Below, piece after piece: positions 1-6,810 of a stretch of 13,882 nucleotides of DNA. Position 1 is the first letter of the stretch, and every line of letters begins with the position of its first letter. A model generated the notes under the pieces. The model did no database searches. It was not told the DNA's origin and saw only the letters and a list, made by a program, of their open reading frames with translations. The position numbers were made by a program, and so were the translations under genes. This DNA is from Treponema sp. GTDB taxonomy: Bacteria > Spirochaetota > Spirochaetia > Treponematales > Breznakiellaceae. The stretch spans positions 1 through 13,882 of the forward strand of contig JAIRXT010000105.1 in NCBI GenBank assembly GCA_031268125.1. Direction: 5' to 3'.

Positions 1-290
1 CGGGCCATAAACACGTCGGGCCCGGAGCCGCCGTTCAGGGCCGCCGCCAGGATGGTGTTGTACTCTGTGTTCCGGTGGCCGGTGTAGACTACGCTGATAT
101 CGGGATTCTGGGCCTCGAATATCTTGAACAGCCCCTCGTAGGCCGCCACATCCTCGGTCCGCCAGGACCAGAAGTTGAGTACCGTCTTTGATCCGGCGGA
201 CGATCCGCCCTGCTGTCTGCCGCCTCCGGCAAAAACCGAAGCCCCAATACCGATCAGGCACAGGAATAAAACCGCAGCTTTCTTTAACAT
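1..290 (-). CDS. ABC transporter sugar-binding protein, N-terminal part (cut by window edge)
   Basis: Only the first 96 codons are present; the gene continues past the left edge. The product starts MLKKAAVLFLCLIGIGASVF with a typical export signal (basic n-region, hydrophobic core), and cleavage is likely after FA, leaving a Gly-rich mature start (GGGRQQGG). The mature part reads TVLNFWSWR, then an aromatic-rich helix (YEGLFKIFEAQNPDI), then NTEYNTILAAALNGGSGPDV. This is the pattern of family 1 extracellular solute-binding proteins for sugars, which deliver ligand to a membrane permease from the periplasm. AGGAGG at 296-301, five bases before the ATG, fixes the start. The gene lies 48 nt behind namZ on the same strand, so they may be co-transcribed, although a small hairpin separates them. 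The ligand cannot be read from this fragment; a MurNAc- or GlcNAc-containing sugar is inferred from the neighbours only. Confidence 0.82.
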   Translation of the reverse strand, partial: MLKKAAVLFLCLIGIGASVFAGGGRQQGGSSAGSKTVLNFWSWRTEDVAAYEGLFKIFEAQNPDISVVYTGHRNTEYNTILAAALNGGSGPDVFMA

Positions 291-310
291 TTTTTCCTCC
301 TAAAAATTAA

Positions 311-326
311 TTTACCTTCCGGTAAA
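311..326 (-). terminator. Small hairpin between namZ and the sugar-binding protein gene
   Basis: TTTACC-GGAA-GGTAAA on the minus strand makes a perfect 6-bp stem with a GGAA tetraloop, followed by TTAATTTTT before the next gene's ribosome binding site. It starts 12 nt after the namZ stop. The stem is AT-rich and short, so it is more likely a weak, read-through terminator or an RNA-processing site than a full stop. It would let the binding-protein level be set separately from NamZ. Confidence 0.4.
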
Positions 327-338
327 ATTTTGCCTTAC

Positions 339-1625
339 CTAAATCCGGCGGGCCGCCGAATACAATCCTCCGGCGGACAAACCGGTTTCTCCGTAAAACC
401 GGTATCCCTTCACTTTCTCAATCCAGCCCTCCTCTCCCTTCCGTAAATATTCCCGCAGTTCAGCGGACGCGGGGCCCTTCCCCCAAAGGTAATCCAGAAG
501 CACCGGATCCCCGGTCAATAATTCAATGGCGGTTTTAACGTTTCCGGCTTCATAAGACCTCGGCCGGAAGGAAAACTCTTCACAGTGTTCCGCCATAAAC
601 CGGATGATCCTCATGGCGTGAAAAAGGGCGTGATAGGGCTTTTCGGGATTCGGAACCCCGGCGCCGCGGGATCCTGCTTCCCGCAATATAAGCTGGAACC
701 CAAAACAGCTCTGATCCTGATACTTGTGAAAGACCGGGATAAACCGGTGCCACCGCAGGAATACCCCCGGATCGGAGAGGGGATGATCCGCCCCGTTCCA
801 GCCGGAAAATCGGGCCTTCCGGTTATAGCCCGTAAGGCTTTCCATCCAGGGGGCGCCGAAAACCTCAAAGGGCCTGGTGGTTCCCCGGCCTTCACTGACA
901 TTGGTCCCTTCCCACAGGCACTGGCCGGAATAAAAACCGGCGGTAAAAAATCCGGGAATATTCGGCGAGGGAGCGATGGTCCAGGGGAAGAGCCGGGGTT
1001 CGGCGGCGGCCTGCCAGGATACGACATGCAAGGGAAAATCCGCCCCCGTTTCGGCATAAAAATAAGCGGCCAGTTCCCCTATGGTAAGGCCGTACCGGTG
1101 GGGAATTCCCTCAATGCCGACAAAGGAAGCGTACCCCTCTTTTAATGGTGTTCCTTCAACCGAAGGCCCCGCGGGATTTTCCCGGTCCAGAAGCCAGACC
1201 GGCAGGGAAATGTTGTGTTTTTTGAGGGTGATAAAAACATTCCTCAGCGTTGAAAGAAAAGTATAGTACCGGACCCCCACATCCTGAAGCTCTATGACCA
1301 GAGCGTCCAGGCCGGCCAGCTTTTCCGGAGCTGCGGTCAACGAAGATTCCGCTGAACCGTAGAGGGAAACAAATTCACAGTCATGAAGGCCCAGTTCCGC
1401 GTAGAGGCCCGCCCCCTCAAGCTTAACCTGATCCTGGAGTTCTCCAAACAGCCCGTGTTCGGGGAGGAACACCCGCTTCAGGTTTCCCCGCCGGTAAAGA
1501 GTTTCAAAAAGATATTCCCCCGTCTCCCGGTGCCAGGCGGCCTGGTTGCATAAAAGCCCCAGCCGCCCGTCCCGCAGGACCGGATCGGGATCGTCCCAAA
1601 AAGGCACGGCGCTGAAAAAAACCAT
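339..1625 (-). CDS. namZ: Exo-beta-N-acetylmuramidase NamZ (GH171, formerly DUF1343)
   Basis: The 428-residue protein has the full conserved series of the DUF1343/NamZ family: LPEHGLFGELQ (residues 54-64), IELQDVGVRYYTF (111-123), LLDRENPAGP (145-154), PHRYGLTIGELA (175-186), PSPNIP (219-224) and SEGRGTTRPFEVFG (244-257). Family members (B. subtilis NamZ is the founder) cut MurNAc from the non-reducing ends of peptidoglycan glycans. The Glu of the PEHG motif (E56) is present. The N-terminus (MVFFSAVPFWDDPDPVLRDG) has no signal peptide, so the enzyme is probably cytoplasmic and acts on imported fragments, whereas B. subtilis NamZ is secreted. AAGGA seven bases before the ATG supports the start, and a good promoter lies about 60 nt upstream. 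A divergent amino-sugar kinase and a downstream sugar-binding protein fit wall-sugar recycling. Family assignment is confident; substrate and location are inferred. Confidence 0.9.
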   Translation of the reverse strand: MVFFSAVPFWDDPDPVLRDGRLGLLCNQAAWHRETGEYLFETLYRRGNLKRVFLPEHGLFGELQDQVKLEGAGLYAELGLHDCEFVSLYGSAESSLTAAPEKLAGLDALVIELQDVGVRYYTFLSTLRNVFITLKKHNISLPVWLLDRENPAGPSVEGTPLKEGYASFVGIEGIPHRYGLTIGELAAYFYAETGADFPLHVVSWQAAAEPRLFPWTIAPSPNIPGFFTAGFYSGQCLWEGTNVSEGRGTTRPFEVFGAPWMESLTGYNRKARFSGWNGADHPLSDPGVFLRWHRFIPVFHKYQDQSCFGFQLILREAGSRGAGVPNPEKPYHALFHAMRIIRFMAEHCEEFSFRPRSYEAGNVKTAIELLTGDPVLLDYLWGKGPASAELREYLRKGEEGWIEKVKGYRFYGETGLSAGGLYSAARRI

Positions 1626-1681
1626 TCACCTGTCCTTAACAGAAAATCCGGCCCGCCGGATCATCTGATCTGATAATTTTT

Positions 1682-1709
1682 TTCACTTTTTTATTATCGC
1701 CTGTATAAT
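1682..1709 (+). promoter_or_regulatory. Promoter candidate for the amino-sugar kinase (distal)
   Basis: A perfect TATAAT at 1704-1709 is preceded by TG and, 16 bases upstream, by TTCACT at 1682-1687 (4 of 6 matches to TTGACA). A transcript from here would carry a leader of about 150 nt to the kinase ATG at 1866. The leader holds AT-rich tracts and a weak mini-hairpin (CCGT-AAAATG-ACGG followed by six T, 1753-1772). A second TATAAT at 1853-1858 is an alternative. Confidence 0.4.
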
Positions 1710-1722
1710 ATTCTTATGTCAA
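1693..1722 (-). promoter_or_regulatory. Sigma70-type promoter candidate for namZ
   Basis: Reading the minus strand, a perfect TTGACA (1722-1717) is followed after 18 bases by GATAAT (1698-1693). This would start transcription near 1686, about 60 nt before the namZ ATG. It is the best sigma70 match I saw in the window. It overlaps the plus-strand promoter candidate for the kinase, so the two may compete or share a regulator. Confidence 0.6.
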
Positions 1723-1852
1723 GAAAAATTTTTTCATTTTTTATGCCGGTTGCCGTAAAATGACGGTTTTTTCATTCTTCCGATAAACAGAGAAGCCTGT
1801 TTCAAAAGCAACCGAGTTTTACGGGATCGTATACTAAAAAATACGGGGAGCA

Positions 1853-1865
1853 TATAATAGCGGCC
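1853..1865 (+). promoter_or_regulatory. Second TATAAT, seven bases before the kinase ATG
   Basis: TATAAT at 1853-1858 is followed by exactly seven bases and then the ATG, which is where a leaderless transcript would start. The hexamer 17 bases upstream is TATACT (1830-1835), a poor -35. The only purine-rich stretch upstream of the ATG (GGGGAG, 1845-1850) is 15 bases away, too far for a normal ribosome binding site, which makes leaderless translation worth considering. It may also be a chance AT-rich match. Confidence 0.3.
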
Positions 1866-2801
1866 ATGAGTGAAGCCTTTTACTTCGGCATAGACGGCGG
1901 CGGTACTCATTCCCGGCTTGCCCTTACCGGCGCGGCGGGAACCGTTCTGGCCCGGGTCGAAGCGGGAAGCACCAACATCTATTCGGTAACCAGGGGAGAG
2001 GTCTTTGACAACCTCTCCCGCCTGCTTAATTCCGCCCTGAAAGCCGCGGGGCTTCAAAAAGAGGAACTGGCCGCCGGTTGTTTAGGCAGCGCTGGCCTTG
2101 GGCGGCCGGAAGAACAAAAGATATTCCGGGAATTTTTCGATACCCTTGTGGGGCCCGGTTTCCCGGTAAGGTTATGTACCGACGGGGAAATCCTCCTCTG
2201 CGGGGGGCTTGGCGGCCCCGAGGGGTACTGCCTCATCGCGGGAACCGGATCCCTGGCCCTGGGCCGTTCCGCAGAGGGGAGGCTTGTCCGGGCCGGGGGG
2301 CACGGGTATATGCTGGGGGACGAGGGGGCCGCCGCGTGGATAGGAAAGACCGCCGTGGCCCGGGTTTTACGGAGCGGCGAAGGCCGGGACCTGGACAGCT
2401 CCATGCTGGAGGACATCCTGAATTTCTGCCGCCTTAAAGAAAGTTCGGACCTTATCCGCTATGTTCACCACTACGCGGACAAGGCCGCGGTTGCCGCCCT
2501 GGCCCCGGTGGTCAGCAACGCGGCCCGGAAAGGGGACCCTCTGGCCCTGGACATCCTGATGACCGGGGCGGCGGAACTCTGTCTTCTGGTAAAAAGCGTC
2601 CTGGACCGCTCCCCCTGGATCGGTGAAAAGGCGCTGGTTTTAGCCGGGGGCGTCATGGAACACGATGAGATCCTCCGGGGACGGCTGCTGGAACTTTTAG
2701 CGGCGGATTTTCCCGGCCTGGCCGTCCGCGAAAGCCGGGGCGGCGCCCTGGAAGGGGCCTGTTTCCTGGCAGCTTGTTGCGCTTCGCGCATAAAACAGTA
2801 A
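1866..2801 (+). CDS. BadF/BadG/BcrA-family N-acetyl amino-sugar kinase (GlcNAc/MurNAc kinase-like)
   Basis: The 311-residue protein has the ASKHA sugar-kinase fold signatures: the phosphate-1 loop FGIDGGGTHS (7-16, with D10), CLGSAGLGRPEEQ (72-84), TDGE (105-108), the phosphate-2 loop LIAGTGSLALG (123-133), GHGYMLGDEGAAAWIG (145-160), and an AGGV adenosine motif near residue 260. The GDEG block after the phosphate-2 loop is typical of N-acetylglucosamine kinases and of MurK, which phosphorylates both GlcNAc and MurNAc in the cytoplasm. It lacks the CxxxxG arrangement of activating (R)-2-hydroxyacyl-CoA dehydratase subunits, which belong to the same superfamily. Divergent namZ makes phosphorylation of released MurNAc or GlcNAc the most economical role. 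No ribosome binding site sits at a normal distance. The stop codon is inside the left arm of the downstream terminator hairpin. The exact sugar is inference. Confidence 0.85.
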   Translation: MSEAFYFGIDGGGTHSRLALTGAAGTVLARVEAGSTNIYSVTRGEVFDNLSRLLNSALKAAGLQKEELAAGCLGSAGLGRPEEQKIFREFFDTLVGPGFPVRLCTDGEILLCGGLGGPEGYCLIAGTGSLALGRSAEGRLVRAGGHGYMLGDEGAAAWIGKTAVARVLRSGEGRDLDSSMLEDILNFCRLKESSDLIRYVHHYADKAAVAALAPVVSNAARKGDPLALDILMTGAAELCLLVKSVLDRSPWIGEKALVLAGGVMEHDEILRGRLLELLAADFPGLAVRESRGGALEGACFLAACCASRIKQ

Positions 2802-2828
2802 AAATATTCACAAAGGTGAATATTTTTA
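2799..2828. terminator. Bidirectional hairpin terminator between convergent operons
   Basis: TAAAAATATTCAC (2799-2811) and GTGAATATTTTTA (2816-2828) form a perfect 13-bp stem with the 4-nt loop AAAG. The T-rich end of each arm serves as the U-tract for its own direction, so it can stop both the kinase transcript and the TRAP operon. The kinase TAA stop (2799-2801) is the first codon of the stem, and the TRAP permease stop is 11 nt away on the other side. Confidence 0.75.
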
Positions 2829-2838
2829 CCTTTAAAAA

Positions 2839-4728
2839 TCAGAAAAATTGGGCCAGGAACGTGGAAAGGACCGGCACGTAGGTTACCAGCATTACGATGA
2901 CAAACTGGATGATCAGGAACGGGAAGACGTAGCGGCAGATATCCACAAAAGATTTTTTGAAGCGGTAAGAGGCAAGAAACAGGTTAAGGCCCACCGGCGG
3001 GGTCATAAAACCCAGTTCCAGGTTGATGATAAAGATGACGCCCAGGTGTACGGGCTCAATGCCGTAGGCCGCCCCCAGCGGAACAATGAGGGGGAGGACG
3101 ATAAGAATGGCGGAAAAAATATCCATCAGGCAGCCGACAACCAGCAGCGCCAGATTCAGGAGCAGGAGGAACAGGTACTTTGATTCGATGGTTTGCCGCA
3201 TCCAGTCCGCCAGTTCCATGGGGATGTTGGTATCCACGATGTAATACGACAGGGACTGGGAGAGGGCCAGAATCGCCAGGACGCCGCCGATGATGGGCGC
3301 CGCCTTGATGAAGACCCGGGGCACGGCCTTGAGGGGTATGTCCCGGTGAATGAAGACCTCCACAACAAAAATGTAGATAAGCGCAACGGCCCCAATTTCC
3401 ACCAGGGTTAGGGTGCCGGTAAAATAACCGGTTATCAGCAGGAACGGAAGCAGGATTTCCAGGATCGAGCCTTTAAGGGACCGCAGGGAATCGGAAAGCT
3501 TAAAAGGCTCCACGGGGATTTTGGTCCGTATTGAGATGACAATGCCGAAGATAATTACCGCCGCCACCAGTATGATACCGGGAATAAAGCCCCCGGCCAG
3601 CATCTGGAACACGTTGGCCTCCGTCATGGCCCCCACCAGGATAAGGGGGAGGCTGGGGGGGAACAGAAGACCGATGCTTCCCACGCTGGTAAGAAGGCCG
3701 ATGGAAAATTTTTCCGGGTATTTTACATGGTCCACCAGGATGGAATAAAGAATTCCCCCCAACGCCAGGATGGTTACCCCGGAAGCGCCGGTAAAAGAGG
3801 TAAAAAAGGCGCAGATAATCACCGTGGCGATGATCATGCCCCCGGGGATCCATGAGAAAAGGCTGCGGAAGGTGCTTACCAGCCGTTCCCCCGCTTTGCT
3901 TTCCGAAAGGAAAAAGCCCACCAGGGTAAAGAGGGGAATGGGGATGATACTGTCGTTGGTCAGGGCGGAGTAAATATCCGTGGGTACCACGTCAACGGGT
4001 ATGCCGGCGGATTCGAGGAGCAGTAATACCAGGCCCCCCATGACCACAAAAAGGGGGAGCCCCGCCAGGGCGCCGATCAGCAGGAAGATCAGGGCGGGGA
4101 TTTTTATCACCAGAACCAGGGAATGCAGGAAGTCCCCAATGCCCTGCGCCCAGGCGGGAATGTCGTATTCCCAGATAAATTTGGCGATGGCGGGAAAACT
4201 TACCATTACCCCCAGGAGAACGGCCAGGACGGGGAAGATCCGCCGCCGGCCTTTCAGACCCGTGCGCCGGGCAAAACGGAGGGCTATGGTTATGTATCCC
4301 AGGGGGATGATACTTGCAAAGACCCGGTCGGGGATAAAGCCTATCAGGTCTCCCATAAGGGCGATTCTTAAAAACGCGGGACCGCAGCAGCCGATGGCGG
4401 TAACGATAAACGCTGCCAACAGATTGGTAGCACAGTGGAGGTACTGCCGTATCTTCCCCTGAGAGAAGTACTGGACCAGGGCGATGGAAAGATGTTCCCC
4501 GGTCCGGGTGGTGATCATCCCCGCCAGCATCCCCCCTATCAACAGCAGGTGGACCAAAAACCCCGAAGAACCGGGGATACCGCTGCTAAGGAAAACACGG
4601 ACCACCGCTTCCGCCGCGGAAAGCAGGGTCATCAGGATAAACGAAACAAAACAGACCCAGTCTTCTATGCGGTACAGCAGGGAATCTTTGCCGTCAATTC
4701 CGGCGGGGCTCTCGTGTCCCGGTGTCAA
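2839..4728 (-). CDS. TRAP transporter permease, DctQ-DctM fusion
   Basis: This 629-residue membrane protein joins both TRAP membrane subunits. Residues about 15-190 are the small DctQ part: several hydrophobic helices with the YRIEDWVCFVSFILM start and a cytoplasmic RTGEHLS-type loop. Residues about 200-629 are the large DctM part, with ALTNDSIIPIPLFTLVGFFL, the signature FTSFTGASGVTILALGG, SVGSIGLLFPPSLPLILVG, and a final LELGFMTPPVGLNLFLAS block. TRAP permeases import ligand using an ion gradient, taking it from a periplasmic binding protein. The start codon is TTG (4726-4728), which overlaps the tatP stop as TTGA. GGAG six bases upstream supports it, and no ATG is available nearby. It is the last gene of the tatT-tatP-QM set and ends just before the shared terminator. 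QM fusions are common in the TRAP family. Confidence 0.93.
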   Translation of the reverse strand: MTPGHESPAGIDGKDSLLYRIEDWVCFVSFILMTLLSAAEAVVRVFLSSGIPGSSGFLVHLLLIGGMLAGMITTRTGEHLSIALVQYFSQGKIRQYLHCATNLLAAFIVTAIGCCGPAFLRIALMGDLIGFIPDRVFASIIPLGYITIALRFARRTGLKGRRRIFPVLAVLLGVMVSFPAIAKFIWEYDIPAWAQGIGDFLHSLVLVIKIPALIFLLIGALAGLPLFVVMGGLVLLLLESAGIPVDVVPTDIYSALTNDSIIPIPLFTLVGFFLSESKAGERLVSTFRSLFSWIPGGMIIATVIICAFFTSFTGASGVTILALGGILYSILVDHVKYPEKFSIGLLTSVGSIGLLFPPSLPLILVGAMTEANVFQMLAGGFIPGIILVAAVIIFGIVISIRTKIPVEPFKLSDSLRSLKGSILEILLPFLLITGYFTGTLTLVEIGAVALIYIFVVEVFIHRDIPLKAVPRVFIKAAPIIGGVLAILALSQSLSYYIVDTNIPMELADWMRQTIESKYLFLLLLNLALLVVGCLMDIFSAILIVLPLIVPLGAAYGIEPVHLGVIFIINLELGFMTPPVGLNLFLASYRFKKSFVDICRYVFPFLIIQFVIVMLVTYVPVLSTFLAQFF

Positions 4729-5780
4729 TGGGTTCTCCGGTACCGTTCCAGTATTTCCTGAACTTTTAAGTACATTTCTTTGTTGAAGACATTCCTGTCC
4801 AGCAGGCCGGGGATTCGGGAGCTTATGTCGTTCAGCCAGAGCTGTTCCATCTGGGGGGTAACTTCGTTGTAGGTAACTCCGTCCCGCCGCATGACCTCGA
4901 CGGCTTCCGCTTCCCGCCGCTGGAAGGAATCTTCAAACTCCCTGCCTGCTTTGCGGACAATATCGTGAAGCTGTTCCCGGTACCGCTCGGGGATGCTTGC
5001 CCAGCCCTGCCGGTTCATCAGGACGCCGCCCATAAAGGGGGCCAGTCTGATGGAACTGAGGTTCCTGGCTTCCCGGTAGAGGGAGGATGCCTGGACGGCG
5101 ATGGGGCTTTGATAAAACGCGTCGATACGGCCGGAGATAAGAAACGTGGGTATATCGGCAAGGGAAGAGCCGACTACCTGGAAGCCAAGGGCCTTGAACG
5201 CATCGTTGAGTTTTTTATCCCCCGGGTTGGTGCCTACTTTTAGTCTTCTCAGATCGTCGGGAGTGAACACCGGAGAACGGGAAAAGATCATGACCCAGCC
5301 CCCCTTGACCCAAGCCAGGGCCTTAAAGCCTTTTTCTTCGATTTTTGCATCCAAAAGGGGCCGGACTTCCTGCAATACCGCATCGAATTCGTCGTTGTTC
5401 CTGATAAAGAAGGGGACGGAAAGAGCCATAATCTCCGAAGCGATGGAGTAGAAGGCCTGGGAGGTAAAGACCGCCGCCTGGAAACGGTTTTGCCTGAGCC
5501 ATTGCAGGTACTGATCCTCCGTACCGGGCCGCTGGTGGGAAATATTAAGCACCACCTCCCCGTTGGTTACCTGATACCACTCGGCGGCAATCCGGTCCAG
5601 GATAAGCCCCCAGTCCGAATTGTGGGGCAGGGGAGATGCCAGACGTATTTCCACCGTATACGCCGGTAACGCCAGAAAAACCAGGGAAACTACGCCCAAC
5701 GCAAGGGCCCTGCCGTGTCGAAGCATATCAGAAATCTTCGTATTCATCGTATCCGGTTTCGTCGTATTCGATTGTTTCAT
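4725..5780 (-). CDS. tatP: TRAP transporter substrate-binding protein TatP (DctP family)
   Basis: The 351-residue product carries a signal peptide (hydrophobic core ALGVVSLVFLALPAYT, residues 27-42) and a DctP-type body: IRLASPLPHNSDWG (45-58), GFKALAWVKGGWVMIFS (151-167), FTPDDLRRLKVGTNPGDKK (172-190) and VVGSSLADIPTFLISGRIDA (202-221). Where most DctP proteins have the ligand-carboxylate Arg (K-[IV]-R), this one has Gly183. That fits a TatP-type protein for a non-carboxylate, possibly hydrophobic ligand, as proposed for the T. pallidum homologue. The start is uncertain. The first ATG (5780) has GGAGG only three bases upstream, overlaps tatT by 53 bases and gives a long polar N-terminus. Met12 (5747) and Met19 (5726) are alternatives; Met19 gives a textbook signal peptide one base after the tatT stop. 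The protein acts in the periplasm, feeding the fused permease downstream. Confidence 0.9.
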   Translation of the reverse strand: MKQSNTTKPDTMNTKISDMLRHGRALALGVVSLVFLALPAYTVEIRLASPLPHNSDWGLILDRIAAEWYQVTNGEVVLNISHQRPGTEDQYLQWLRQNRFQAAVFTSQAFYSIASEIMALSVPFFIRNNDEFDAVLQEVRPLLDAKIEEKGFKALAWVKGGWVMIFSRSPVFTPDDLRRLKVGTNPGDKKLNDAFKALGFQVVGSSLADIPTFLISGRIDAFYQSPIAVQASSLYREARNLSSIRLAPFMGGVLMNRQGWASIPERYREQLHDIVRKAGREFEDSFQRREAEAVEVMRRDGVTYNEVTPQMEQLWLNDISSRIPGLLDRNVFNKEMYLKVQEILERYRRTH

Positions 5781-6732
5781 AAGCCTCCGTATCCAGTTCT
5801 CCGTCTTCGTTAAGAAAAAAGTAATCTCCCGCCCTTTCCAGCAGAGTCCGGGCTTTTTGCCGGGAGATGATATTTACCAGCCGGTTTTCTTTATCCGCGT
5901 CTACGTCGACGGCAAGGGCCTTGTGCAGGCAGGATCGAAAGGCATCGTAGTCCTGGGCGGGGATGGCCACGGCCTGGGCATAGGAGACATAGGGTCCCGC
6001 CAGTTTACCGCCGGATTTCTCCAGGGCCCGCTCAAAGTGCAGCGGAACCAGTTCCGCCTTTCCCCCCATCGTCTGGGGCAGGGACGCGTAGGCCAGGACA
6101 TAAAAATCGTCCAGGGCGCCGTTATTAAAGCCCGGGTCCAGTTCGTAGGCCCGGTCGGTATAGGCCAGGCAGCCGGAAACCTGGCGGCCCAGGGAATAAT
6201 CGAAGGGATCCAGCGAAAAGGCAGAAAGGGTCCCCGCGGCGATCCAGTACAGCAGGGGGACATCGCTCTTTTTCACCTTTGCCAAATAGGGGGCAAGGGT
6301 TCCTTCTTCAGCGGAAGCGCCCCCGATGCCGGGGTATTTCCGTTCAAGGCCGTCCCGGAGGATCGTAACCCCCCTTATGTAGAAGTTTTTGGCCCGGTCC
6401 TGGGCCGCCTGCCGTTCCGCGTAGCGGGGGGAAGGGAGAAACTCTACCGGTCCCTGGACAAAAACGTTGGCGTACATGATAAAAAGGGAGCCGGTGGTCA
6501 GGATAAGGCCCCCGTGATCCGGGGCCTTATCCAGCAGGGCTTCGTACATCTTGATGGCGAAGGGCAGGGCGTCTCCCACCAGCTGGGGGTCGTTATCGCC
6601 GGTGAAAACCGTCGATCCCCCCGGCCCGGTCAGGGCATTCGCTACCGCCCGTGTAGCCATCCGGTTTATGGAACAGCCTCCCAGCGCAAGGGAAAGCAGG
6701 CAGCAAGAGCAAACGATTTTCTGCAGCTTCAT
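5728..6732 (-). CDS. tatT: TRAP-associated TPR lipoprotein TatT
   Basis: The 334-residue protein begins with a lipoprotein signal (MKLQKIVCSCCLLSLALGGC) whose LGGC lipobox makes Cys20 the acylated residue. The helical body matches the TatT family: a first helix ATRAVANALTG, the DNDPQLVGDALPFAIKMYEALL pattern (shown here in two parts: DNDPQLVGDALP then FAIKMYEALL), PDHGGLILTTGSLFIMYAN, DVPLLYWIAAGTLSA, NNGALDDFYVLAYASLP and a late KALAVDVD segment. In T. pallidum, TatT is a TPR-like trimer with pores that binds TatP and is thought to help ligand reach it. The last 25 residues are very acidic (ETIEYDETGYDEYEDF), and the end of the gene overlaps or abuts tatP. No clear ribosome binding site precedes the ATG. 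The gene follows the sugar mutase by 78 nt on the same strand and leads the TRAP operon. Confidence 0.9.
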   Translation of the reverse strand: MKLQKIVCSCCLLSLALGGCSINRMATRAVANALTGPGGSTVFTGDNDPQLVGDALPFAIKMYEALLDKAPDHGGLILTTGSLFIMYANVFVQGPVEFLPSPRYAERQAAQDRAKNFYIRGVTILRDGLERKYPGIGGASAEEGTLAPYLAKVKKSDVPLLYWIAAGTLSAFSLDPFDYSLGRQVSGCLAYTDRAYELDPGFNNGALDDFYVLAYASLPQTMGGKAELVPLHFERALEKSGGKLAGPYVSYAQAVAIPAQDYDAFRSCLHKALAVDVDADKENRLVNIISRQKARTLLERAGDYFFLNEDGELDTEAYETIEYDETGYDEYEDF

Positions 6733-6810
6733 ATATTCATTTAACCATACTGAAGTTTTTTTAGCAATATAAAAGTTTCATTCGAGCTATACACTGCTCC
6801 ACGGTAAAAC

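Noticed and set aside
1753..1772. CCGT-AAAATG-ACGG followed by six T in the kinase leader
   Set aside because: The stem is only four or five pairs; too weak to call a terminator or attenuator.
5620..6744. 374-codon plus-strand frame opposite tatT
   Set aside because: Shadow of the GC-rich tatT/tatP coding sequence; no family resemblance and no start signal.
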